A stretch of 64,000 bases of DNA. It comes from Woeseiaceae bacterium. GTDB taxonomy: Bacteria > Pseudomonadota > Gammaproteobacteria > Steroidobacterales > Woeseiaceae. This document shows positions 38,537-50,193 of this stretch, piece after piece; position 1 is the first letter of the stretch, and every line of letters starts with the position of its first letter. The stretch spans positions 1 through 64,000 of the forward strand of contig JASJCQ010000012.1 in NCBI GenBank assembly GCA_030065915.1, in the 5' to 3' direction. Below the pieces are notes generated by a model. It ran no database searches, had not been told where the DNA came from, and saw only the letters and a list, made by a program, of their open reading frames with translations. Position numbers and translations under genes: made by a program.

Positions 38537-40855
38537 TTACTCCTTTTCCGAGCCCGGCACCAGGATCTCCCGAGTCCCGTTCGGCTGCAACGGGCCGACG
38601 AGACCCGCAGCTTCCATGGACTCCACCATCCGCGCGGCGCGGTTGTAACCGATCTTGAGCCGACGCTGGACGCCGGATATAGAGGCTTTTCGAGTTTCCA
38701 TCACTACCTGTACCGCCTGGTCGTAAAGCGGATCCGATTCGGCGTCCGCATCGTCCGGAGCGACCGGGTCAATGCCGGTCAATCCTGGTGTTGGACTGCT
38801 CGGGCCCTCCAGAATTTCATCAAGATAGCGAGGTTTGCCGCTTTTCTTCAGATGTTTGACGACAGCGTGGACCTCGTGGTCCGCTACGAATGCGCCGTGA
38901 ACGCGAACCGGCATCGACGTTCCGGGCGGCAGGAACAGCATATCGCCGTGCCCAAGCAGGTTCTCTGCGCCCTGCTGGTCGAGAATCGTCCGCGAGTCGA
39001 CCTTCGCGGACACCTGGAACGCGATTCGAGACGGAACATTCGCCTTGATCAGGCCGGTGATGACGTCGACCGATGGGCGCTGGGTCGCAAGCAACATGTG
39101 AATGCCGGAGGCGCGGGCCTTCTGCGCGAGCCTTGCTATGAGCTCTTCGACCTTCTTGCCGACGATCATCATCATGTCGGCCAATTCGTCGATGATCACA
39201 ACGATGTATGGCAACGGCACCAGTGTCGGATGCTCGACTTCCTTCTCGGGGTCATCGAACGGGGGCGGCGTGAACGTCGGGTCCTTGATAGGTTCGCCGG
39301 CGTCTATTGCTTCCCTCACTTTGCGATTGTAGCCACCAATGTTACGCACGCCGAGCGCCGCCATCAGGCGATAGCGCCGGTCCATTTCGGCGACGCACCA
39401 ACGCAGCGAGTTGGACGCCTCCTTCATGTCCGTGACAACCGGCGTCAGCAGGTGCGGAATATCCTCGTAGACAGACAGCTCGAGCATCTTCGGGTCGATC
39501 ATAATGAGCCGAACCTGCTCGGGCTGGGTCTTGTACAGGATACTGAGGACCATCGCGTTGATGGCGACGGACTTACCCGAACCCGTGGTACCCGCGATAA
39601 GAAGGTGCGGCATCTTGGCAAGGTCTGCCACGACCGAATTGCCGCCGATGTCCTTGCCCAGTGCGAGTGTCAACGGCGAGGCCATGTCATCGTAGGCTTT
39701 GGACTTCAGGATCTCGCCGAGCGTTACGAGGGCACGGTTCTCGTTCGGAATCTCGAGACCGACGTAGGACTTGCCCGGGATGACCTCGACAACACGAACG
39801 CTGACAATCGACAGTGAGCGGGCCAGGTCCTTGGCAAGGTTCGCGATCTGGCTGACCTTGACCCCGGGAGCCGGGTCGATCTCGAATCGGGTGATAACCG
39901 GGCCGGGCGACACGCTCTTGACCTCCACCTCGACCCCGAAGTCCTTGAGTTTAAGCTCCAGCAGCCGCGACATGGCTTCGAGGGAATCCTTGGAGTAGCC
40001 CTCGGTCTGTTCCGGCGGGTCGTCCAGCAACGCCAGTGGCGGCAGCTCGCCCGCGGCGGGTGGATCGAACAGCGGGACCTGGCGTTCCTTTTCGGCACGC
40101 AGGCTGGGTTCGAGCGACGGCAGCACCGGTTCGATCTTGGGACTCTTGCGGGAAGCGGTCCTCGCCTTTTCCACTTTGACGATGTCGGCGCGAGCCGCCT
40201 GCTGACGGCGTCCTTCGGCCTTGTCACGAAGCTCGCCGATCTTGACCATCACGCGCTCGTAACTGTTGAGACTCCAACGGCCGATGCCATCCATTATGCT
40301 GAACCAGGATACGCCCAGGAACAGCGACACGGATGCGATCCACAGGAAAAACAGCAGCACCGTCGCGCCGAGCGGCTTCATGATGTCGCGCAGGTTGTGG
40401 CCGACCAGCTGGCCAAGGATTCCCCCGGCCGTCTCGTTGAATGCAGCCGGCGAGAAATGCAGCGTCGACAACGCGCAGCTCGTGATCAGCATGGCGAGAA
40501 AACCGGCAAATCGGAGTGCGAAGTCCATGCTCGTGAATCGCGTCTGCGTCTTCTGCTCGCGATACAGCATCCAGCCAAAGTAGAAGACCATCAGCGTGAA
40601 CAGGTAGGCCGGGCGACCGAAGAAATGGAACAACAGGTCGGCGACGTAGGCACCGAACGGGCCGATGGCGTTTTGCACTGCCTGGTTGCTCGTCGCCTGG
40701 CTGTATCCCGGATCGCCGGAGTCATACGTGAACAACGCGACCCACAGGATCACCGCCAGCCCACCGAAAACGTAGAGTGCGCCCTCGCGCAGCGCACGGT
40801 GTACCTGGAAAGAGAGGCCCGTTGTTGCCTCTGCCGCTTTTTGCGCTCTAGCCAT
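38537..40855 (-). CDS. ftsK: DNA translocase FtsK
   Basis: Septal DNA pump that clears and resolves chromosomes at division, 772 residues. Four N-terminal membrane helices (about 25-185), a short linker, then the RecA-like motor with Walker [13 protein letters not shown] (about residue 425) and Walker [13 protein letters not shown]. The C-terminal winged-helix gamma domain ([19 protein letters not shown]) reads KOPS sites. Shorter than E. coli FtsK because the linker is short, as in Pseudomonas. First gene of its run. Confidence 0.97.
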   Translation of the reverse strand: MARAQKAAEATTGLSFQVHRALREGALYVFGGLAVILWVALFTYDSGDPGYSQATSNQAVQNAIGPFGAYVADLLFHFFGRPAYLFTLMVFYFGWMLYREQKTQTRFTSMDFALRFAGFLAMLITSCALSTLHFSPAAFNETAGGILGQLVGHNLRDIMKPLGATVLLFFLWIASVSLFLGVSWFSIMDGIGRWSLNSYERVMVKIGELRDKAEGRRQQAARADIVKVEKARTASRKSPKIEPVLPSLEPSLRAEKERQVPLFDPPAAGELPPLALLDDPPEQTEGYSKDSLEAMSRLLELKLKDFGVEVEVKSVSPGPVITRFEIDPAPGVKVSQIANLAKDLARSLSIVSVRVVEVIPGKSYVGLEIPNENRALVTLGEILKSKAYDDMASPLTLALGKDIGGNSVVADLAKMPHLLIAGTTGSGKSVAINAMVLSILYKTQPEQVRLIMIDPKMLELSVYEDIPHLLTPVVTDMKEASNSLRWCVAEMDRRYRLMAALGVRNIGGYNRKVREAIDAGEPIKDPTFTPPPFDDPEKEVEHPTLVPLPYIVVIIDELADMMMIVGKKVEELIARLAQKARASGIHMLLATQRPSVDVITGLIKANVPSRIAFQVSAKVDSRTILDQQGAENLLGHGDMLFLPPGTSMPVRVHGAFVADHEVHAVVKHLKKSGKPRYLDEILEGPSSPTPGLTGIDPVAPDDADAESDPLYDQAVQVVMETRKASISGVQRRLKIGYNRAARMVESMEAAGLVGPLQPNGTREILVPGSEKE

Positions 40856-40913
40856 ATCTAGAATTTATCTTACTTATTGCTTCCAAGTACATGAAATCAA
40901 TAATCTAAATTAG

Positions 40914-42125
<1,212 letters not shown>

Positions 42126-42131
42126 CGACAG

Positions 42132-43274
42132 ATGCAGGTTCGGGTTAACGCATCAATAAGTGACATCGAACCGTCTGACTGGGATTCCTTGGCCGGATCG
42201 CGCTATCCGTTTCTGTCTCACGCTTTCCTGAAGGCCGCTGAAGACACGGGCTGTGTGTCTGCCGAGACCGGTTGGCAACCGCGACACCTGACGCTGGAGG
42301 ACGACGATGGCGACGTTCTCGGCGCCATGCTGCTGTACGAGAAGTCACACTCCTGGGGCGAGTTCGTCTTCGACTGGGCCTGGGCCAGCGCCTACCACCG
42401 TGCAGGCTTTCCCTACTACCCCAAGCTCGTCTCGGCGGTTCCATTCACACCGGCGCCCTGCCCCAAGCTCCTGTTACGTGACGATGCAGACCCCGAACTT
42501 GCCAGGGTACTCGTCGATGCCGGCGTCACTCTGGCCCGGGAAACGGACTGCTCTTCGTTTCACGTGCTGTTTCCCGTCGCAGACGAATTGCCGGTCCTCG
42601 AGTCGGCCGGACTGAAGATTCGGAAGGACTGCCAGTTTCACTGGCACAACCGGAGCTACTCGGACTTCGACGATTTTCTGTCAACGTTCAATGCGCGCAA
42701 ACGAAAGAAGGCCCGGCGCGACCGCCGGCACGTCGAGGAATCGGGCATTCGATTCCGGCACCTGCACGGTGAGGACATGGACCCGGCACTCTGGGAGCAC
42801 GTGTATCGACTCATTAACCTGACTTTCATGCGACGAGGCTCCACCCACTATTTCGACCTCGACTTCTTCCTGAGAGTCAGTCGCGCGATGCCCGGCCAGG
42901 TACTGGTCGTCCTGGCAGAGGCTGGCGACGACGACATCGTCGCGGCCGCCGTGTTTTTCGAGAGTGCTGAAGCCCTCTACGGCCGCTACTGGGGCAGCAC
43001 CGGCAACTACAACGCGCTGCACTTCGAGACCTGTTACTACCAGGGCATCGACTACTGCATCAAGAACGGCATCAAACTCTTCGAACCTGGTACGCAGGGC
43101 GAGCACAAGGTCAGCAGGGGCTTCATACCGGAATCCACGTGGTCGGCTCACTGGCTGGCTCACCCGGAGTTCTTTGCCGCCATCAGCGATTACCTGGAAC
43201 TCGAGATCGACGATGTCGAGCGCTACATGCAGTCAGTGGATGAGCGCAGTCCTTACCGACGGCCCGCCGAATGA
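42132..43274 (+). CDS. GNAT/FemAB-like peptidoglycan-type acyltransferase family protein (COG3146, DUF482)
   Basis: 380 residues with an acyl-CoA N-acyltransferase fold throughout. Family stretches are SRYPFLSHAFLKAAEDTG, YHRAGFPYYPKL, ARKRKKARRDRRHVEESG and FEPGTQGEHKVSRGF. Often annotated as putative peptidoglycan-biosynthesis or GNAT protein; no activity is proven to my knowledge. Starts 6 bp after trxB and overlaps aat by 4 bp (ATGA), so it belongs to the same transcript. Confidence 0.9.
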   Translation: MQVRVNASISDIEPSDWDSLAGSRYPFLSHAFLKAAEDTGCVSAETGWQPRHLTLEDDDGDVLGAMLLYEKSHSWGEFVFDWAWASAYHRAGFPYYPKLVSAVPFTPAPCPKLLLRDDADPELARVLVDAGVTLARETDCSSFHVLFPVADELPVLESAGLKIRKDCQFHWHNRSYSDFDDFLSTFNARKRKKARRDRRHVEESGIRFRHLHGEDMDPALWEHVYRLINLTFMRRGSTHYFDLDFFLRVSRAMPGQVLVVLAEAGDDDIVAAAVFFESAEALYGRYWGSTGNYNALHFETCYYQGIDYCIKNGIKLFEPGTQGEHKVSRGFIPESTWSAHWLAHPEFFAAISDYLELEIDDVERYMQSVDERSPYRRPAE

Positions 43275-43999
43275 AGAACCAGCGCCTGTACTGGATCGAC
43301 CCGACGAGTCCACCCACATCGTTCCCGGGTATCGAGGCCGCCCTCAAGGAACCTGACGGACTGCTGGCCGTCGGCGGAGACCTGCATAGCGAGCGTCTAT
43401 TGTGTGCCTACGAGCGAGGCATCTTTCCCTGGTATGTCGAGGGTCAGCCAATCCTCTGGTGGTCTCCGGATCCGCGTTGTGTGCTCATCCCGGGGCAGTT
43501 TCACCTGTCACGTCGACTGGCACGCGACATCAGGCGCTCGGCGCTGTCGACTACGGCGAACAGCGCCTTCGAACGGGTCATTCGGGCATGCGCCGAGCCG
43601 CGCGAGCACCAGGACGGCACCTGGATCACGAAAGACATGATGGATGCCTATTGCCGTTTGCACGACGAAGGATGGGCGCACTCGATCGAGGTCTGGCACG
43701 ACGATCGCCTCGTCGGTGGAATTTACGGGGTGGCGATCGACCGTGTGTTCTTCGGCGAATCGATGTTCAGCCGCGAAACCAACGCATCGAAGATCGCATT
43801 CCTTGCGCTGTGTAAGTGGGGTTCGGAGCGCGGAATTCGGCTCGTTGACTGCCAGGTCGAATCGCCGCATCTGCTGACGCTCGGCGCGACGACTCTGCCG
43901 CGCAATGAATTCGCCACGCGTCTCCGGGAGCTCTGTCCGTCGCGAACGCCAATGGCGGGGCTTCCGGCAGGGCCGGTCGCCGTCAGTAATCTGTTGTGA
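43271..43999 (+). CDS. aat: leucyl/phenylalanyl-tRNA-protein transferase
   Basis: N-degron enzyme adding Leu or Phe to proteins with N-terminal Lys or Arg, 242 residues. Diagnostic stretches: EPDGLLAVGGDLHSERLLCAY, GIFPWYVEGQPILWWSPDPR, ESMFSRETNASKIAF and DCQVESPHLLTLGA. Works upstream of ClpS-ClpAP, whose genes lie 0.4-3 kb away, so the N-degron writer and reader are clustered. Confidence 0.97.
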   Translation: MKNQRLYWIDPTSPPTSFPGIEAALKEPDGLLAVGGDLHSERLLCAYERGIFPWYVEGQPILWWSPDPRCVLIPGQFHLSRRLARDIRRSALSTTANSAFERVIRACAEPREHQDGTWITKDMMDAYCRLHDEGWAHSIEVWHDDRLVGGIYGVAIDRVFFGESMFSRETNASKIAFLALCKWGSERGIRLVDCQVESPHLLTLGATTLPRNEFATRLRELCPSRTPMAGLPAGPVAVSNLL

Positions 44000-44072
44000 T
44001 GCCGACTGTTTCGTTGCAATAACGCGACCATTTCTGCACAATTCGCGGCCTTGAAGCACAGGAGCCAACCGC

Positions 44073-44291
44073 TTGGCGAAAGAAGAAGCAATTCAGATGG
44101 AAGGCGTCGTCGTTGAGACGCTGCCGAAGACTAAGTTCCGAGTCGAGCTCGAGAACGGACACGTCGTGCTCGCCCATATTTCGGGCAAGATGCGCAAGAA
44201 CTACATTCGTATCCTCACCGGTGACAAGGTGACGGTTGAACTGACGCCGTACGATCTCAGCAAGGGTCGCATCGTCTACCGCGGCCGTTAA
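44073..44291 (+). CDS. infA: translation initiation factor IF-1
   Basis: 72-residue OB-fold protein binding the ribosomal A site during initiation. The sequence [20 protein letters not shown] and the closing [12 protein letters not shown] are canonical. The start is TTG (44073) with AGGAG about 9 nt upstream; an in-frame ATG (codon 9) would remove conserved residues. Converges with clpA. Confidence 0.97.
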   Translation: MAKEEAIQMEGVVVETLPKTKFRVELENGHVVLAHISGKMRKNYIRILTGDKVTVELTPYDLSKGRIVYRGR

Positions 44292-44350
44292 CAGCGTCCG
44301 GGCCGCCTGCGCGCCCCACACACGGGCTCACGTCCCTGCCCGAAAACGAT

Positions 44351-46624
44351 TTACTCCTCGCTCAAGTGCTCCAGCTCTTTGATAGCCGGCTCGGCATCGA
44401 GGCGCAGCTTGCCGTCCGGGGTCAGCGTAATGCGTACGTGACCACCCTCTTCGAGCTTGCCGAAAAGGAGCTCCTCGGCCAGCGGCCGCTTGATGTGCTC
44501 CTGGATGATGCGTGACATCGGGCGCGCACCCATCTTCGGGTCATAGCCTCGTTCCGCAATCCAGTCCCTGGCCGCATCGTCCAGTTCGATCGTTACGTCG
44601 TTGCTATCCAGCTTGGCTTCGAGTTCGACAATGAGCTTGTCGACGACGCGCTTGATGGACTTGATATCCAGCGAAGCAAACTGAATGATCGCGTCGAGCC
44701 GGTTTCTGAATTCGGGCGTAAATGACTTCTTCAGAATTTCCATGCCGTCCGTGCTGTGATCCTGTTGCGTGAACCCGATCGAGGCTCTGCTCATTTCTGC
44801 GGCGCCGGCGTTCGTCGTCATGACGATGATGGCATTGCGGAAGTCTGCCTTGCGGCCATTGTTGTCGGTCAGCGTGCCGTGATCCATGACCTGCAACAGC
44901 AGGTTGAAGACTTCCGGATGCGCCTTCTCGATCTCGTCGAGCAGGATGACGGCGTGCGGGTTCTTCGTGACCGCCTCGGTCAATAGACCGCCCTGGTCGA
45001 ATCCCACGTAACCCGGCGGCGCGCCGATCAGTCGTGACACGGTATGCCGCTCCATGTACTCGGACATGTCGAAACGAATCAGTTCGACGCCCATCGACAT
45101 CGCGAGCTGGCGTGTAACTTCGGTCTTGCCGACACCGGTCGGGCCTGCGAACAGGAACATGCCGATCGGCTTGTCATCGTCGCGCAGTCCTGATCGCGAC
45201 ATCTTGATCGAAGAAGCCAGTGCCTCGATCGCCGGGTCCTGGCCAAAGATGACCAGCTTCAGATCGCGCTCCAGCGTCCGCAGGGAGTCTCGATCGGAAG
45301 CAGACACACTCTTTGCCGGTATCCGCGCCATCCGGGCGACGATGTTTTCCACCATTTCGACCGTAACCGTGTCCGGCCGATCGTCCTCAGGCCGCAGTCG
45401 CAGATTCGCGCCGGCCTCGTCAATAACGTCGATAGCCTTGTCCGGCAGTCTGCGGTCGTTGATGTGCTTCGATGCCAGGTCGGCGGCGGCAACGAGTGCA
45501 GCCGACTCGTACTTAATCCCGTGGTGTTCTTCGAACCGGCTTTTCAGGCCGTTCAGGATCTCGACGGTCTCTTCGAGTGTCGGCTCCGGCACGTCAATCT
45601 TCTGGAAGCGACGCGCAAGCGCGTGGTCTTTTTCGAAGATGCCGCGGTATTCCTCGTACGTGGTCGAGCCAATGCAGCGCATCTCGCCACTGGCCAACAC
45701 GGGCTTGATCAGGTTGCTCGCGTCCATGACGCCACCGGATGCTGCACCGGCCCCGATGACCGTGTGAATCTCGTCGATAAACAGGATGGCACCGGGGTCT
45801 TTTTTGACCTCGGCGATCACGCCTTTCAGGCGTTTCTCAAAGTCGCCGCGGTACTTGGTGCCCGCAACCAGCGTACCCATGTCGAGCGCGTAAATCGTTG
45901 CATGTCGTAAAACCTCGGGCACTCGCTCCTCGACGATCATCCGCGCAAGGCCTTCGGCGAGCGCCGTCTTGCCGACGCCGGCGTCACCGACATACAGCGG
46001 GTTGTTCTTGCGACGACGGCACAGGATCTGCACGGTGCGCTCGATCTCGATCTCCCGACCGATCAGCGGATCGATCTTGCCTTCTACGGCCAGCTGGTTC
46101 AGGTTTGTTGCAAAGCGATCAAGCGGAGACGCCTCGGCCTCTTCTTCCCCATCCAGCGTCGACTCAGACTCATCTCCGCCCTGCTCATTCTGCAGCTGCG
46201 GCATGCCGTGGGAGACGATGTTGACGACGTCCAGTCGTGTCACATCCTGCAGGTTCAGCAGGTACACGGCTTGCGATTGCTTCTCGCTGAAAATCGCGAC
46301 CAGAACGTTGGCGCCGGTGACTTCCTTCTTGCCGCTGGACTGCACGTGAAACACGGCGCGCTGCAGCACTCGCTGGAAGCCCAGCGTCGGCTGCACGTCG
46401 TTCTCATCGTCAGGCGCCAGCGTCGGCGTCTGGTGGTCGATGTACTCCGAGAGCTGATTCCGTAAGTCGGGAATGTTGGCGTCACATTCCTTCAGGATCT
46501 CGTAGACCCTGGGAATGTCCAGCAGCGCCAGCAGCAAGTGCTCGACCGTCATGAACTCGTGCCTCTGGTCGCGGGCACGCTGAAAAGCCTCGTTCAAACA
46601 GAATTCTAATTCGCTACTTAGCAT
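44351..46624 (-). CDS. clpA: ATP-dependent Clp protease ATP-binding subunit ClpA
   Basis: Unfoldase of ClpAP, 757 residues. An N-domain (about 1-145) docks ClpS. D1 has Walker [14 protein letters not shown], and D2 has [13 protein letters not shown] with [14 protein letters not shown]. The acidic linker [14 protein letters not shown] separates N-domain and D1. Start ATG 46624 ([14 protein letters not shown]) is the family start. Directly follows clpS (8-bp gap). Confidence 0.97.
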   Translation of the reverse strand: MLSSELEFCLNEAFQRARDQRHEFMTVEHLLLALLDIPRVYEILKECDANIPDLRNQLSEYIDHQTPTLAPDDENDVQPTLGFQRVLQRAVFHVQSSGKKEVTGANVLVAIFSEKQSQAVYLLNLQDVTRLDVVNIVSHGMPQLQNEQGGDESESTLDGEEEAEASPLDRFATNLNQLAVEGKIDPLIGREIEIERTVQILCRRRKNNPLYVGDAGVGKTALAEGLARMIVEERVPEVLRHATIYALDMGTLVAGTKYRGDFEKRLKGVIAEVKKDPGAILFIDEIHTVIGAGAASGGVMDASNLIKPVLASGEMRCIGSTTYEEYRGIFEKDHALARRFQKIDVPEPTLEETVEILNGLKSRFEEHHGIKYESAALVAAADLASKHINDRRLPDKAIDVIDEAGANLRLRPEDDRPDTVTVEMVENIVARMARIPAKSVSASDRDSLRTLERDLKLVIFGQDPAIEALASSIKMSRSGLRDDDKPIGMFLFAGPTGVGKTEVTRQLAMSMGVELIRFDMSEYMERHTVSRLIGAPPGYVGFDQGGLLTEAVTKNPHAVILLDEIEKAHPEVFNLLLQVMDHGTLTDNNGRKADFRNAIIVMTTNAGAAEMSRASIGFTQQDHSTDGMEILKKSFTPEFRNRLDAIIQFASLDIKSIKRVVDKLIVELEAKLDSNDVTIELDDAARDWIAERGYDPKMGARPMSRIIQEHIKRPLAEELLFGKLEEGGHVRITLTPDGKLRLDAEPAIKELEHLSEE

Positions 46625-46632
46625 TTGGATCC

Positions 46633-46962
46633 TCAGGATTCCTCCATCTCGCACAGCAACGGATGCTGATGCTGCTGTGCTATGCCCATGACCTGCGCTA
46701 CCTTGGTTTCAGCGATCTCATAGTTGTAAACGCCGCATACGCCTTTGCCCTTCGTATGCACTTCGAGCATAACCTGTGTCGCGCGGGTCCTCTCCATATT
46801 GAAAATCGACTCCAGGATATGGACCACGAACTCCATCGGCGTGTAGTCGTCATTGATTAGTACCACACGATAGAGCGGTGGTTCCTTCAATTTTGGACGA
46901 GACTCTTCGAGCGTCAGTCCAAAGCTGTCGTCTCGGTCAATATCGGGTCGTTTTTCGCTCAC
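46633..46962 (-). CDS. clpS: ATP-dependent Clp protease adaptor ClpS
   Basis: 109 residues; delivers N-degron substrates to ClpAP. Contains [20 protein letters not shown], whose DDYTPMEFV forms the N-end pocket, and [22 protein letters not shown] start at 46962. First gene of clpS-clpA. The 284 bp up to gspC (divergent) contains no gene that I can support. Confidence 0.96.
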   Translation of the reverse strand: MSEKRPDIDRDDSFGLTLEESRPKLKEPPLYRVVLINDDYTPMEFVVHILESIFNMERTRATQVMLEVHTKGKGVCGVYNYEIAETKVAQVMGIAQQHQHPLLCEMEES

Positions 46963-47246
46963 ACCTGTATTCCGTTACCGATTGTCAGAGGCAGCTGCCG
47001 GCGGTGTCCTGCAGTCGTATACGCGGTATTATATATGGGCCGGTTGCGGCGATTTCAGCCGCAAATCGCATTTTTTTGCCTCGGGACCGCTCAACTATCG
47101 TGAATTCATGTCAAACTAAGCACTTATCTCATTAAGAAATATAGGGAAATCCGCCTAATCGCTGTTGTTTGTCGAATTGATCAACCCTTATTATTCGGCT
47201 ACCGCGTTTAAGCCTTCAGGAATGGAATTTTACATCCGGCAAATTC

Positions 47247-48206
47247 ATGGCATCTGATCCGAAATGGTCCGACCTGACGAGTGGTGATACTGCGCGAACG
47301 ATCGCCGCGGCCAATCACCTGTTGCCGTTCTGGGTCAGCCTGGTCCTGGTCGTCATCATTGCCTGGCAGCTCGCGTCGATATTCTGGTCTTTCATGCCCG
47401 GCTCATCGGCGGGTGACAGCGTCAGTGTGCCGGCGTCCCAGATACCCGTGGCGGGGAGTAGCAGCGGCAGGGCCGACGTACAGTCGATCGCCAATGCGAG
47501 CATATTCGGCGAGGCCGATCCCGATGAGGTCATCGTCCAGGAGCCCGTGCTCGACCCAGGACCGGACCTCGAGGAGACCAAGATCAACCTGACGCTCAAA
47601 GGCACCATAGCGTCGGACACTGAGCGCGCGTCAGCCGCGGTCATTTCGCTCGGCAGCGGCGACGACCAGGTCTTCAGTATTGGCGAGGCCGTGACGTCGG
47701 GTGCCAGCCTGCACGCCGTTTATTCGGATCGGGTGGTCCTGAACGAGAACGGTCGCCTGACGGCACTGTACCTGCCCGAAGAATACAAGTCGTCACCGCG
47801 ACCGCCCGATCGACGCGCCGGGGTCAGACGTCAGCAGGCAGCTGTCCGGACGCCACCGACCGAGAGCATCCAGTCGGTTGTCTCCAACAACGCCGCTCGC
47901 CTGTCGGATGTCATTCGACCGACGCCGTACTTTGTCAATGGCCAACAGCAGGGTTACCGGGTCTATCCCGGGCGTGACCGCCGCCAGTTTGCGGCGCTGG
48001 GACTTAAGGCCGGCGACCTGATCAAGGACATTGACGGTCAGTCGCTGACGAATCCGCAGCAGGCGATGCAGATTTTCCAGTCGCTTGGAAACGCCTCGGC
48101 AGTCTCGGTAACTGTCGAGCGCGACGGTCAACCGACTACTCTAGTGCTGACGACCGATCAAATATCCGCAGACGATTCGCCGGAACGCGACGGCGCCAAT
48201 GAATAA
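47247..48206 (+). CDS. gspC: type II secretion inner-membrane protein GspC
   Basis: 319 residues: short cytoplasmic tail, one membrane helix (about 28-47), homology-region (HR) domain around 80-175 (INLTLKGTIASD), an Arg/Gln-rich linker, and a C-terminal PDZ domain (about 220-305) with GYRVYPGRDRRQFAALGLKAGD. GspC links the inner-membrane platform to the secretin via its HR domain. Overlaps gspD by 8 bp. Confidence 0.93.
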   Translation: MASDPKWSDLTSGDTARTIAAANHLLPFWVSLVLVVIIAWQLASIFWSFMPGSSAGDSVSVPASQIPVAGSSSGRADVQSIANASIFGEADPDEVIVQEPVLDPGPDLEETKINLTLKGTIASDTERASAAVISLGSGDDQVFSIGEAVTSGASLHAVYSDRVVLNENGRLTALYLPEEYKSSPRPPDRRAGVRRQQAAVRTPPTESIQSVVSNNAARLSDVIRPTPYFVNGQQQGYRVYPGRDRRQFAALGLKAGDLIKDIDGQSLTNPQQAMQIFQSLGNASAVSVTVERDGQPTTLVLTTDQISADDSPERDGANE

Positions 48207-50190
48207 CAACAGGCTAAAAGACTCGATGAAAACAATGACCGTCAAGACGACGACCACCTGTCTCGCACTGCTCGGTACGGTAATGATGCTCTCCTTCACG
48301 GCGTCCGCGCAGCAGGCGATGAGCACGCTGAACTTCAAGGACGCGAACATCCGACAGATCGTCGAGGCCGTCGCCGAGATCACCGGACGGAGTTTCATCA
48401 TCGATCCGAGGGTCAATGCCAGCAACGTCACGATCATCTCGTCAACGCCGCTGGATCCGGACGCGTTCTACGAGGCCTTTCTGTCTGTTCTGGAAGTGCA
48501 TCAGCTGGCCGCCATCAAGTCGGGCGATGTCACGAAGATCATCCCGAATGCGACGGCTCGCCAGGGCGCCGGGCCGATAGGCACGTCGGGCGCTCAGGGC
48601 GCCGACGACATCGTTACCCAGGTCATCGAGGTACAGAACGTTGGCGCCGCACAGCTGGTGCCGATCCTGCGACCGCTGGTGCCGCAGTTCGGTCACCTGG
48701 TCGCCCACTCCGGGTCGAATATGCTGATCATTTCAGACCGCGCCGCCAACGTAGCCCGCATATCAACGATCATTCGCCGGATCGACCGTGCAACCGAAAG
48801 CGATATAGAAGTCGTACCCCTGGAGCACGCCTCCTCCGCCGAGGTCGTCCGTGTACTGACGTCGCTGACAGCAACGCCCCGGACCGACGGCGCGCCGGTT
48901 TCGACAACACTGGTCGCCGACGCGCGCACGAACAGCATCCTGATCGGCGGAGACAAGAGCGAGCGCCTTCGTGTGCGGACGCTCGTCGCGCACCTGGATA
49001 CTCCGCTGCAGGACGGCGGCGACACGCAGGTCCGCTATCTCCGCTACGCCGATGCGGAAGACCTGGCGACGAAGTTGCAGACACACTTCACGCAGACGAC
49101 CGCCGCGGCACAGGGTGCGGGCGGCGCAGCCTCGCCGAACGACGACATCAGCATCTTTGCCGACACGCAGACCAATGCACTGGTCATTAACGCACCGCCG
49201 AAGACGATGCGCTCGATGACGCAGATTATCGACAAGCTCGACATTCGCCGCGCACAGGTCCTGGTTGAGGCCATCATCGTCGAAGTGACCGCGGACCAAC
49301 AGGCGCAGCTCGGCGTTACCTGGGCCGTTGAGGGCACTGGTGACAACACGCCGATCGGTATCACGAACTTCCCGGGCGGCGGCACCGGCATCATCGATCT
49401 AGCGGGCGCTGCCGGCGGCGGGGACAATGCGGCGAGCGCTATTTCGGCGATCGGCCCGGGCGCCACCGTCGGCGTTGGCCGAATCAGCGATACGGGTATC
49501 AGCTTCGCGGCCGTCCTGAGCGCGCTTCAGTCCGATGCCGATACGAACATTATCTCGACCCCATCGATCGTCACGACCGACAACGAGGAGGCGAGCATCA
49601 ACGTTGGCCAGGAAGTTCCGTTCGTCACCGGCTCTTTCACCAACACCGGCGGCAATACGACGGGCGGCGTCAACCCGTTCCAGACCATTCAGCGCGAGCA
49701 GGTTGGCGTCAAGCTGGCGATCACTCCACAGATCAATGCGGGCGACAGCATGCTGCTGAAGATCTCGCAGGAAATCTCGAGCATCTCGCAGTCGGCAGCG
49801 AGTGCCGTGGACCTGATCACGAACGAGCGCATCGTCGAGACCACCGTTATCGTCGACGACGGACAGATACTCGTGCTAGGCGGGCTGCTCGAGGACACGC
49901 TGCGTGAAAGCGACCAGCGCGTGCCCCTGCTTGGCAGCGTACCTGTGCTGGGCAACCTGTTCCGCTCTCGCAGGACCGAGAAGGTCAAGACCAACCTGAT
50001 GATCTTCATCAAACCGACGATCCTGCATGACTCGGCAACGATATCGGTCGAAACCAATCAGAAATACAACCTGATCCGCGACATTCAGCAGGGCCGCGGT
50101 AAAGAATCCCCGGCCCTTATGCCGGGCTCGGAGCGCCCCATGCTGCCGGAACTCGAGGCGCCGACCACAGAGCAACAGGACCAACCGTAG
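48199..50190 (+). CDS. gspD: type II secretion outer-membrane secretin GspD
   Basis: 663 residues. Signal peptide ending ASA, N0 domain (NFKDANIRQIVEAVAEITG), three N-type repeats (N1-N3, about 125-330), then the secretin core with VEAIIVEVTADQQAQLGV and the barrel-gate sequence VGQEVPFVTGSF...VGVKLAITPQIN. C-terminal S-domain Pro/Glu-rich. Forms the 15-mer outer-membrane pore. Signal is not a lipobox, so a pilotin may be needed (inference). Confidence 0.96.
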   Translation: MNNNRLKDSMKTMTVKTTTTCLALLGTVMMLSFTASAQQAMSTLNFKDANIRQIVEAVAEITGRSFIIDPRVNASNVTIISSTPLDPDAFYEAFLSVLEVHQLAAIKSGDVTKIIPNATARQGAGPIGTSGAQGADDIVTQVIEVQNVGAAQLVPILRPLVPQFGHLVAHSGSNMLIISDRAANVARISTIIRRIDRATESDIEVVPLEHASSAEVVRVLTSLTATPRTDGAPVSTTLVADARTNSILIGGDKSERLRVRTLVAHLDTPLQDGGDTQVRYLRYADAEDLATKLQTHFTQTTAAAQGAGGAASPNDDISIFADTQTNALVINAPPKTMRSMTQIIDKLDIRRAQVLVEAIIVEVTADQQAQLGVTWAVEGTGDNTPIGITNFPGGGTGIIDLAGAAGGGDNAASAISAIGPGATVGVGRISDTGISFAAVLSALQSDADTNIISTPSIVTTDNEEASINVGQEVPFVTGSFTNTGGNTTGGVNPFQTIQREQVGVKLAITPQINAGDSMLLKISQEISSISQSAASAVDLITNERIVETTVIVDDGQILVLGGLLEDTLRESDQRVPLLGSVPVLGNLFRSRRTEKVKTNLMIFIKPTILHDSATISVETNQKYNLIRDIQQGRGKESPALMPGSERPMLPELEAPTTEQQDQP

Positions 50191-50193
50191 TCG

